Positions 12,417-19,428 of a stretch of DNA of 64,000 bases are shown piece by piece. Position numbers and translations under genes: made by a program. Under the pieces are notes generated by a model, which saw only the letters and a program-made list of their open reading frames with translations, made no database searches and had not been told where the DNA came from. The DNA comes from Streptomyces sp. NBC_01497 (GTDB lineage Bacteria > Actinomycetota > Actinomycetes > Streptomycetales > Streptomycetaceae): the NCBI RefSeq assembly GCF_036250695.1, contig NZ_CP109427.1:1116001-1180000 (forward strand), written 5' to 3'. How positions within the stretch are numbered: the stretch's first letter is position 1; each line of letters starts with the position of its first letter.

Positions 12417-12653
12417 TCAGGTCAGCAGGAAGTCCGCCTGACCCGACTTCGCGCCCTGGATGAAGGCGGCGATCTCGGCCGGTGTGTAGATGAGCGCGGG
12501 ACCGTCAGGGTCGGAGGACTGGCGCATCGCGATTCTGCCGTCGGCCAGCTTCATGGCCTCGATGCAGTTTCCGCCGTTGCCGCCGCTCCACGGCTTGTGC
12601 CAGCCCTCGGCGCCGAGCTCGCGAGCCGGCATGCCGTTGTATATGGGATCCAT
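12417..12653 (-). CDS. DUF397 domain protein
   Basis: Small acidic protein of 78 residues. Seen: the DUF397 pattern WHKPWSGGNGGNCIEAM, then IAMRQSSDPDGPALIYTPAEIAAFIQGAKSGQADFL. In Streptomyces these proteins are almost always encoded beside an Scr1/BldB-linked helix-turn-helix protein; such pairs behave like regulator/partner or toxin-antitoxin-like modules in development (family knowledge). Here the ATG directly follows the TGA of the regulator gene (TGAATG in the transcript), so translation is probably coupled. No function has been assigned to this particular copy. Confidence 0.9.
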   Translation of the reverse strand: MDPIYNGMPARELGAEGWHKPWSGGNGGNCIEAMKLADGRIAMRQSSDPDGPALIYTPAEIAAFIQGAKSGQADFLLT

Positions 12654-13517
12654 TCACAGCTCCTTGCGGACATCCTTGAGGATCTCCTTCGTGCTTTGCG
12701 CAGTTGCGGCCTGCGCCGCCATCCGGTCCATGACCTCCAGGTGAGTGGCCACCTCCAGGCGCGCGTCGAGGTAGACGGCGCCGGTGAGGTACTCGCTGAA
12801 AACCATGTCCGGCAGCTCTGGTTCCGCGAAGCGGAAGATCACGAACGGCCCGTAGGTACCCGGGTGGTGTCCGCTGGCGAACTCCGCGATCTGCAGGGTC
12901 ACATGGGGCAGGTCCGCCGCCTCCAGGAGGCGGTCGATCTGCGCCCGCATGATCTCCGGGCTGTCGCCGACGGGACGGCGGAGCACCGTCTCGTCCATGA
13001 CCACCCAGAATCTCGGTGCGTTCTCACTGGTGAGCAAGGACTGTCGGGCCATGCGGAGCGCGACGTGCCGTTCCGCCTCCTCGGGGGAGGAACGCCCGAC
13101 GGCGCCGGCCTTCATCACCGCGCGTGCGTAGTCCTCGGTCTGGAGGAGGCCCGGCACGAAGTGCGGTTCGTACTCGCGCAGCAGCGCCGCGGCCCCTTCC
13201 AGACTGACATACACGCTGAACCAGTCGGGGAGGATGTCGTGGAACCGCTGCCACCAGCCCGGTTTGTTGGCCTCCTCGACGAGCCCCGTGAAGACACCGG
13301 CCTCCTCGGGACCCACGCCGTAGGCGGTGAGCAGCACCTGCACGTAGGGGATCTTGAGCGCGACCTCAGCCGTCTCCATCCGGCGGATCGTGGCAGGAGC
13401 CACGCGCAGGAGCTTCGCGGCCTCCTCGCGTTTCAGGCCGGAGCGCTCCCGCAGGTCTCGCAGACGCCTGCCGAGCACGACCTGACCCACGGTCGGGGCC
13501 GACCGCGGTTCACTCAC
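12654..13517 (-). CDS. XRE-family regulator with DUF5753 (Scr1-type antitoxin-like)
   Basis: DNA-binding regulator of 287 residues. Seen: an N-terminal helix-turn-helix (VVLGRRLRDLRERSGLKREEAAKLLRVAPATIRRMET, about residues 12-50) and a DUF5753 effector domain to the end (FVPGLLQTEDYARAV, RQSLLTSENAPRFWVVMDETVLRRPVG, TYGPFVIFRF). The start GTG at 13517 has GGGGAGG 8 bases upstream; in-frame codons further upstream would run through the inverted repeats. Its stop touches the start of the DUF397 gene. The divergent neighbour is an RsbW-like ATPase, a typical Streptomyces arrangement. The inverted repeats at 13582-13618 probably serve as its binding sites (inference). Confidence 0.92.
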   Translation of the reverse strand: MSEPRSAPTVGQVVLGRRLRDLRERSGLKREEAAKLLRVAPATIRRMETAEVALKIPYVQVLLTAYGVGPEEAGVFTGLVEEANKPGWWQRFHDILPDWFSVYVSLEGAAALLREYEPHFVPGLLQTEDYARAVMKAGAVGRSSPEEAERHVALRMARQSLLTSENAPRFWVVMDETVLRRPVGDSPEIMRAQIDRLLEAADLPHVTLQIAEFASGHHPGTYGPFVIFRFAEPELPDMVFSEYLTGAVYLDARLEVATHLEVMDRMAAQAATAQSTKEILKDVRKEL

Positions 13518-13581
13518 TTCTGGGACCTCCCCGTTGCCACGATGTGCAAGCAGTGTGCCATGACTCTGGCAGTGAGAACAC

Positions 13582-13618
13582 GGCACTCTGGAAATTCCAG
13601 AGTGCCACTTGCCAAGTG
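13582..13618. promoter_or_regulatory. Double palindrome, probable operator
   Basis: Bases 13582-13606 form a perfect 12+1+12 palindrome whose arm begins GGCACTCTGGAA. It overlaps by one base a second palindrome CACTTGCCAAGTG (13606-13618). Both lie in the 211-base gap between the divergent XRE regulator and ATPase genes, where an autoregulatory operator is expected. The protein that binds is not known. Confidence 0.6.
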
Positions 13619-13728
13619 TCGCGGACAGGTGGACAGTGGAGAAGTGAACCAGTTCACGCGGCGGTCGAGCTGTGCCACGGGAGAGGCGCAGAGCGGATCA
13701 GCCGCTCCCCCACCGTTAGGAATCGGTC

Positions 13729-14190
13729 GTGGCACCTGGTAACGCGGTCACCCCCCGGCTTGCGCCTATGTGCTCTGGCAACGTTGTCCGCCGCTACGGT
13801 TTCGAATTGCCGGCACGCGCGGAGTCCGTGAGCCGGGCCAGGAAACTCACCACGGACCGGTTGCTCCGCTGGGGCGTGTCCAAGGCTGTGTCCGACACGG
13901 CGGAGCTCGTCGTCTCCGAACTGGTCACCAACGCGGTCGTGCACGCGGCCGGCGACCACGTCATCTGCGAACTGCGCGTGGACACCGAGCGGCTGCGGAT
14001 AGCCGTGGAGGACCAGGGTTACGGCCCGACGGGACCCCAACTGCACCGCGGCGGCGCCGACGAGGGCGGCCGGGGACTCTTCCTCGTGGACTCCATGTGC
14101 ACCTGCTGGGGAGCCCAGGACACCTCCGGCTACGGCCCCGGACGCGTCGTGTGGGCGGAGCTTCCGCTCGGGGCGGAGCAGCCGTGTTGA
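13729..14190 (+). CDS. RsbW-like ATP-binding regulatory protein (HATPase_c)
   Basis: Small GHKL-type ATPase of 153 residues, of the kind that acts as anti-sigma factor or serine kinase in Streptomyces. Seen: N-box ELVVSELVTNAVVHA, G1 box VEDQGYGP and G2 box EGGRGLFLVDSMCTCWGA. The start GTG at 13729 has AGGA 7 bases upstream; the first 20 residues are variable, and a later start is possible. It overlaps the following gene by 7 bases, implying translational coupling. Divergent from the Scr1-like regulator and DUF397 genes. Its partner sigma factor or anti-anti-sigma factor is not in the window. Confidence 0.9.
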   Translation: MAPGNAVTPRLAPMCSGNVVRRYGFELPARAESVSRARKLTTDRLLRWGVSKAVSDTAELVVSELVTNAVVHAAGDHVICELRVDTERLRIAVEDQGYGPTGPQLHRGGADEGGRGLFLVDSMCTCWGAQDTSGYGPGRVVWAELPLGAEQPC

Positions 14191-14642
14191 GGAGCGCGCG
14201 CACCGCGCTGACGCGGTTCGGCCGGGCGTCGCGGTTCGGGGAGAACGGCTCCGTGCGCGCCGGCGGCACGGTACGGCTGCCGCTCCCGGAGACGCTGCCC
14301 GCCTCGCTGGGCTGCGACGCGGTGGGGGTACCCGCCCGTCACGGGTTCCGGCTGATGGCGCGGATGCCCCGCACGGGATGCGTCTTCGCCGACACCGACT
14401 GGTGGTGGTGGATCGTCCCCGCCGGCTCGGACCTGGAACTGTCCTGGCCCGCTCCGGCCCTGTACGTGGCGGGAATCAGCGTGCCGGCCGCCCGGCCGCG
14501 CCTCATCCACTGGCCGGACGACCGTACGCCCTACACCCCGCCGATCCCCTTCTACCTGATGGTCTGCCAGCTCGCGGGGACGACCCCGGCCTGGACCGAC
14601 GCCGGCGCGATGCCCGTCCCGCGCGGCGGCGCGCGCGCGTAG
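14184..14642 (+). CDS. Tryptophan-rich protein of unknown function
   Basis: I do not recognise a named family. The 152-residue product starts at GTG 14184 (or the next codon, TTG) inside the end of the ATPase gene, so it is translationally coupled to it. Seen: a basic N-terminus (SARTALTRFGRASRFG), then TGCVFADTDWWWWIVPAGSDLELSWPAPALYV, with four tryptophans in a row, and IHWPDDRTPYTPPIPFYLMVCQLAG. There are no membrane segments and no signal peptide. Similar short W-rich proteins accompany RsbW-like ATPases in other Streptomyces as I recall, so a role in the same regulatory module is likely but unproven. Confidence 0.78.
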   Translation: MLRSARTALTRFGRASRFGENGSVRAGGTVRLPLPETLPASLGCDAVGVPARHGFRLMARMPRTGCVFADTDWWWWIVPAGSDLELSWPAPALYVAGISVPAARPRLIHWPDDRTPYTPPIPFYLMVCQLAGTTPAWTDAGAMPVPRGGARA

Positions 14643-14777
14643 AGCGAGCGGTCCACGCGGTCGCCCCGCCGGGCCCGGGGCACGCGCGACCGGGCGCTCC
14701 AGCCACGGCGTGGGCCCGTCCGCGAACCGGGCCCTTCGCGACGGCATGGCGGCCGCGGCCCTCCCGTACGGCCGAAA

Positions 14778-14806
14778 GGGCGGCCGCGTCCATGACGCGA
14801 CCGCCC
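14778..14806. terminator. Hairpin between convergent genes
   Basis: Inverted repeat GGGCGG-C-CGCGTC / GACGCG-A-CCGCCC around CAT, with one mismatch and flanked by GAAA and CAA. It sits between the W-rich gene and the GH36 gene and probably terminates one or both. Confidence 0.6.
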
Positions 14807-14831
14807 CTCAAGGGACAGCGGAACCCGGTGT

Positions 14832-17024
14832 TCAGGCGGTACGGACCACGTCGAGCAGCAGTGCCTGGCCGGGCGCCAGGTTGGGCAGCGGGATCCCTGT
14901 GGTCGCGAGGACCGTGCCGGGCAACGTCACCCAGCCCTCCAGCGCCGCCGCGAACCATCCCGGGCCCGACACCTCGTGCAGCCGCGGCAGGCCCACCTCG
15001 TCACGGACCCGCAGCCGGTACGCGCCCGACGGCGCGAGGCCGGGCAGCCGTACCCGGCCCGCCTGGCCGTCCGCCGACGTCGCGAGACGCGACCAGGAGT
15101 AGAGCGCCTGTGATCCGTCCCGCGCGACGACCCCGTGCAGCAGCACCGCCTCGTCGGGCAGGTCGGCCCGTACGGTGCGGCCCGTGTGCAGCAGGTCGCG
15201 CTTGGCCTTGTACAGCTCCGCCCACCGGCCGAGCTGCGCGATCTCGTCCGCGTCGCGGGCGGTGAGGTCGTCCTCGATGCCCGCGTGCCCGAACAGGGCG
15301 GTCGCCAGCCGGAACGACGCGTCGGTCGCCCGGCCCGTGGTGTGCGCGACCGGGCCGCCGACATGGGTGCCGATCAGCTCGGGCGGCAGCACCTGAGCCG
15401 TCCAGCGCTGGATGGCCTGACGCTCGACGGGGTCGTTGCAGTCCGAGGGCCACACCCGGTCCGTACGGGCGAGGATGCCGAGGTCGACCCGGCCGCCGCC
15501 GGACGAGCAGCTCTCGATCTCCAGGCCCGGGTGGCGTTCCCTGAGCGCGTCGAGGAGCCGGTAGAGCGCCTCGGTCTGGGCGTGCACGCCGGGCCTGTCG
15601 TGTCCGTCGGCCCCGCGGTGGACCGCTTCGAGGAGGTCGCGGTTGTAGTCCCACTTGAGGTAGTCGACCGCGTACCGCGTGACGACCTCGTCCAGCGACG
15701 TCAGCAGGTAGTTCCAGGCGTCCTCATGGCCCAGGTTGACCGCGTACTGGTGGCGCATGCTCGGGCCGAGACCGGCCGAGGGGCCGAGGATCCACTCGGG
15801 GTGTTCCCTGGCCATGCGCGAGTCGAGGTTGACCATCTCGGGCTCGACCCAGAGGCCGAACTGCATGCCGTGCCCGTGCACCCGGTCCACCAGCGGACCG
15901 AGCCCGTCCGGCCAGACCGCTTCGTCGACGCTCCAGTCGCCGAGGCCCGCCGTGTCGTCACGGCGGCCGGAGAACCAGCCGTCGTCCAGGACGAGGCGTT
16001 CCACGCCGACCTCCGCCGCCAGGTCCGCCAGGTCCAGCAGGCGTTCCAGGCGGTGGTCGAAGTAGACGGCCTCCCAGGTGTTGAGGGTGAGCGGGCGAGG
16101 GCCCGCCGGATGGACGGCCCTGGCCCGCATCCGGTCGTGGAACCGGTCGGCGAGGCCGTCGAGGCCCCGCTCGGACCAGACGAACAGGCACTCGGGCGAG
16201 GTGTACGTCTGCCCCGGCGCGAGCCGTATCTCGCCGGGCGCGAGGAGCTCGCCGCCGCCGAGGACCGCGCCGTGCACACCCGCGCCCTCCGGCAGCCGCT
16301 CGGCCAGCCAGCGCTGGTTGCCGCTCCACGCCACATGGAGCCCCCACACCTCGCCCTCGCGGAAGCCGAAGCCCGGCACGCCGAGTGTCAGCAGGTGGGG
16401 CGCCTCAAGTCCCGGGCGGCCGCGGCGCACCGAGCGGACATGGCTGCCGTGGGTGAGGGTCGAGCGCTGCGGAACCCGCTCGCGGCACCACTTGCCGGTG
16501 AAGTCGAGGATCTCGGTGGCCCGGGCCGGGACCGGCAGCAGCGTGGTGACCGCGCCGAGGTCGTACGGTACGGAGCCGTCGTCGCCGGCGCCGGCCGGCG
16601 CCGGCCGGGTGACCCGGGTGGTGACACCGAGGACACCGGCGGCGTCGAGCCGGTAGGTGAGGACGAGGGCGAGCCCGCTCACGTCGTCGTCGAGATGGAG
16701 GGTCAGTTCGCGCTCGCCGAGGTCGGCGCCGGTGAGCCGGGGCCGCGGTGTGGTGCCGACGCCGCCCCGGTGTCCCTCGTGGGCCGGCGTGCCGTTCCAG
16801 CCGTCGAACTCGGTCGGCCAGACGGTGAACGTCCGGGGCATGTCGGGGGCGCTGTTGAGGACGACGCCGTCCGCCGTCATGCTCAGCGCGGCGAGTTCGC
16901 CGTCGGTCAGCTCCCCGAGGTCCGCGCCCCAGTGCAGGACGCGGGGCAGGGGGTCGCCGAGCTCCACGACGAAGCTCACTCCGGCCGCACGCAGATGGGC
17001 GATCCGCGCGGTGGTGCGGGTCAA
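14832..17024 (-). CDS. Alpha-galactosidase, glycoside hydrolase family 36
   Basis: Cytoplasmic retaining alpha-galactosidase of 730 residues; removes terminal alpha-galactose from raffinose-type sugars or galactomanno-oligosaccharides. Seen: beta-sandwich N-terminus, LNTWEAVYFDH, VERLVLDDGWFSGRRDD, GLWVEPEMVNLDS, the nucleophile motif YLKWDYNRD, the catalytic acid/base motif WPSDCNDPVERQ, and a C-terminal beta-domain. No signal peptide is present. The start is taken as TTG 17024, with GAGAGGA 7 bases upstream; no ATG or GTG fits as well. It is the last gene of the glycan operon, 53 bases after the sugar-binding protein gene, and probably hydrolyses the oligosaccharides that the ABC transporter imports. 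Confidence 0.93.
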   Translation of the reverse strand: MTRTTARIAHLRAAGVSFVVELGDPLPRVLHWGADLGELTDGELAALSMTADGVVLNSAPDMPRTFTVWPTEFDGWNGTPAHEGHRGGVGTTPRPRLTGADLGERELTLHLDDDVSGLALVLTYRLDAAGVLGVTTRVTRPAPAGAGDDGSVPYDLGAVTTLLPVPARATEILDFTGKWCRERVPQRSTLTHGSHVRSVRRGRPGLEAPHLLTLGVPGFGFREGEVWGLHVAWSGNQRWLAERLPEGAGVHGAVLGGGELLAPGEIRLAPGQTYTSPECLFVWSERGLDGLADRFHDRMRARAVHPAGPRPLTLNTWEAVYFDHRLERLLDLADLAAEVGVERLVLDDGWFSGRRDDTAGLGDWSVDEAVWPDGLGPLVDRVHGHGMQFGLWVEPEMVNLDSRMAREHPEWILGPSAGLGPSMRHQYAVNLGHEDAWNYLLTSLDEVVTRYAVDYLKWDYNRDLLEAVHRGADGHDRPGVHAQTEALYRLLDALRERHPGLEIESCSSGGGRVDLGILARTDRVWPSDCNDPVERQAIQRWTAQVLPPELIGTHVGGPVAHTTGRATDASFRLATALFGHAGIEDDLTARDADEIAQLGRWAELYKAKRDLLHTGRTVRADLPDEAVLLHGVVARDGSQALYSWSRLATSADGQAGRVRLPGLAPSGAYRLRVRDEVGLPRLHEVSGPGWFAAALEGWVTLPGTVLATTGIPLPNLAPGQALLLDVVRTA

Positions 17025-17077
17025 TGCAGTGTCCTCTCGAACCGTGTGGGGGCGTGACGCTCTGGTCCCTCGCCCGG

Positions 17078-18448
17078 TCACTCTTCCTTCTGTGCCAGGA
17101 TTTTCCTGGTCTCCTCGGTGATCTGCCGGAACACGTCGTCGTTCCTGTCATGGGAGAAGAAGGACTGGAGCAGGGGCTGGGCGGTCTTCTGGATCGCCGT
17201 TCCGTTGCCGTAGGCGGGCACCGGGTACAGCGCACCGGACTTCTGCGCGTCGATGAAGGGCGACAGGTCGACGCCCTTCTTCTTCAGCGTGGCGGCCGAG
17301 GCGTCCATGGACGCGGCGATGGAGGGGAAGAACGTGCCGCTCTTGCCCGCCATGGTCTGGCACTGCTCGGACTCCTGGTAGGAGACCCACTTCCAGGTGA
17401 GGTCCTTGTGCCGGGAGCCGGACCAGATCATGTTGCCGTTGGAGTTGGCCTCCGCCGACCGTTTGCCGTCGGGGCCCTTGGGCTCGGGGGCGACGCCGTA
17501 GTGCAGCTTCGGGATGTCCGGGTACTGGGTCGCCGACCAGGAGCCGTCGTTGGCGATGGCCACCTTGCCGGAACCCAGCAGCTGGGAGCTGCTGGGCGCG
17601 TTGCCCGCGGAGGTGAACTCGCCCTCGGTGGGCGCGTACCCCTTGTCGGTGATCCCGCGGACCCAGTTCATGGTCTTCACGAACCGCGGGTCGTCGTAGG
17701 TGAAGGTGGTGGGCCAGGTGGCCTTGTCGCCCATGCGCCAGCCGAGGGTGGACACGAGCGGGTTCCAGGAGGTCTGGCCGGTGAAGTCCTGCACACCGAG
17801 CGCGCCGATGCCGTAGACCTTGATGTGCTTCTTGTCGAAGCCGGGCTGGTCGCCGCGGCGGCCCTTGGAGTCGACGGTGAGATGGGCGATCATCTTGCCG
17901 AAGGTGCCGCCGTCGTCCGGGTTCCACGTCAGGTTGTTCATGTCGGCCGCGGTGTAGCCGGCCTTCTTGAGCATGTCCTGGTTGTAGTAGAGGCCCGCGG
18001 TGGACCAGTCCATGGGCAGGGCGTACAGCTTGCCGTCGGTGTAGCGGTAGAAGCCGGATCCGGTCGCGTACTTCTTCAGGTCGAAGTCCGACTTCTTGAC
18101 GTACCCGTCCAGCGGCTCCAGCTGGTTGAGCGCCGCGTACTGCTGGAGGTACTGGCCGCTGTTCATGAAGGCGTCGGGCGCGGTGTCGGCGACGAAGCCG
18201 GAGAGCAGCTTGGTGAAGTAGTCGTTCACGTCGTACTGCGAGATCTTGACGGTGACGCCGGGGTTGTCCTTCTCGAAGACGTCGGCGCACTGCTGGTACG
18301 CGGCGGCCTGCTTGTCGTCCCAGGTCCACCAGTTGATGGTGGTACCGCTCGCGGAGACGGAATCGGAGCCGCAGCCGCTGACGACGGCGGCGAGTCCCGC
18401 GGCCGCCAGCGCGGCGACGAGCTTGCGTGGCCTGGTGCCAATCCTCAT
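17078..18448 (-). CDS. ABC transporter sugar-binding lipoprotein
   Basis: Extracellular solute-binding protein of family 1, 456 residues. Seen: lipoprotein signal with lipobox VVSGC, followed by GSDSVSASG; TINWWTWDDKQAAAYQQCADVFEKDNPGVTVKI; PDAFMNSGQYLQQYAALNQLEPLD; ALPMDWSTAGLYYNQDMLKKAGY; and many aromatic residues that usually stack on sugar rings. The ATG at 18448 overlaps the stop of the deacetylase gene by four bases (ATGA), showing coupled translation. It pairs with the two permeases earlier in the same operon. The ATPase subunit is missing here and is probably the shared MsiK-type ATPase encoded elsewhere, as usual in Streptomyces (family knowledge). Confidence 0.93.
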   Translation of the reverse strand: MRIGTRPRKLVAALAAAGLAAVVSGCGSDSVSASGTTINWWTWDDKQAAAYQQCADVFEKDNPGVTVKISQYDVNDYFTKLLSGFVADTAPDAFMNSGQYLQQYAALNQLEPLDGYVKKSDFDLKKYATGSGFYRYTDGKLYALPMDWSTAGLYYNQDMLKKAGYTAADMNNLTWNPDDGGTFGKMIAHLTVDSKGRRGDQPGFDKKHIKVYGIGALGVQDFTGQTSWNPLVSTLGWRMGDKATWPTTFTYDDPRFVKTMNWVRGITDKGYAPTEGEFTSAGNAPSSSQLLGSGKVAIANDGSWSATQYPDIPKLHYGVAPEPKGPDGKRSAEANSNGNMIWSGSRHKDLTWKWVSYQESEQCQTMAGKSGTFFPSIAASMDASAATLKKKGVDLSPFIDAQKSGALYPVPAYGNGTAIQKTAQPLLQSFFSHDRNDDVFRQITEETRKILAQKEE

Positions 18449-19428
18449 CGTTCCTCTTCTCCTTTGGCCGTCGCGGCCCTGAATGCGGACAGCGCGTCGG
18501 CGACGTCGTCGTGGCCGCCTGCCTCGTGGCCGTTGAACTCCCAGGCCCGGATGGTCTTCGGGCCCCGGTAGGCGTGGTACGCCCCGAAGGTGGTGGACGG
18601 CGGGCACACGTCGTCCGTCAGCCCGGTGGAGAAGTGCGCGGGCGCCAGGGCCCGTCGCGCGAAGGCGACCCCGTCGAAGTGGTCGAGGGTGTGGAACACC
18701 GCTTCGACCGACGAGCGCCGCGCCGCGAGGTAGCCGGTGATCTCGCTGTAGGGCGCGCTCGCCGTGATGCGTACGGCGCGGCGTACGTCGGCGAGGAACG
18801 GTGCCTGGAAGTACGCGGCGGCGAGGTCGGGGAGGAGACCCGCCGCCGCGAGTGCGATGCCGCCGCCCTGGCTGTTGCCCGCCACCGCGACACGCCGCTC
18901 GTCGACCGTGCCGAGCGAGCGCACGGCGTCGACGGCGCGGACGGCGTCGGTGAAGACCCGGCGGTAGTAGTAGGTCTCCTTGTCCTCGATGCCACGGGTG
19001 AGGAAGCCGGGGTACGCGGGGGCGCTGCCGACCGGGTCGCCGGTGGAGCCGCCCGCGTGGGCGCCGCCCTGGCCGCGCGCGTCCACGATCAGGTGCGCGT
19101 ATCCGGCGGACGCCCAGACCAGGTCGTCGTACGGTCCACCGCGCCCACTGCCGTACCCGTGGAACTGGACGACGGCGGGCAGTGGCGCGTCGCCGCGGTC
19201 CCTGGGCAGCCGCAGCCAGCCCCGGACGGGGTGGCCGCCGAAGCCCGGGAACTCCGCGTCGAACACGTCGACGGTGCGCAGTTCGGTGGGCACGGGTGTG
19301 AGGGTGAGACCGTCGCCGGCCGCCCGCGCCTCGGTGAGCGTGGCCCCCCAGAACGCGTCGAAGCCGGCCGGGTCCCGGTGGCCGCTGCGGTACTCCCACA
19401 GCGCGGGGAGGTCCAGGTCGCTCAGCAT
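18445..19428 (-). CDS. Acetyl xylan esterase / cephalosporin-C deacetylase (AXE1 family)
   Basis: Cytoplasmic alpha/beta-hydrolase of 327 residues that removes acetyl groups from short xylo- or other oligosaccharides. Seen: GFDAFWGATLTEARA, the oxyanion-loop region VQFHGYGSGRGGPYDD, the Ser nucleophile motif VAGNSQGGGIALAAA, VCPPSTTFGAYHAY (with the likely catalytic Asp), and the His in FNGHEAGG. No signal peptide. The start ATG 19428 overlaps the end of the GH95 gene by seven bases, and its own end overlaps the sugar-binding protein gene, so it is deep within a coupled operon. Its presence implies that the imported glycan is acetylated. Confidence 0.92.
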   Translation of the reverse strand: MLSDLDLPALWEYRSGHRDPAGFDAFWGATLTEARAAGDGLTLTPVPTELRTVDVFDAEFPGFGGHPVRGWLRLPRDRGDAPLPAVVQFHGYGSGRGGPYDDLVWASAGYAHLIVDARGQGGAHAGGSTGDPVGSAPAYPGFLTRGIEDKETYYYRRVFTDAVRAVDAVRSLGTVDERRVAVAGNSQGGGIALAAAGLLPDLAAAYFQAPFLADVRRAVRITASAPYSEITGYLAARRSSVEAVFHTLDHFDGVAFARRALAPAHFSTGLTDDVCPPSTTFGAYHAYRGPKTIRAWEFNGHEAGGHDDVADALSAFRAATAKGEEER

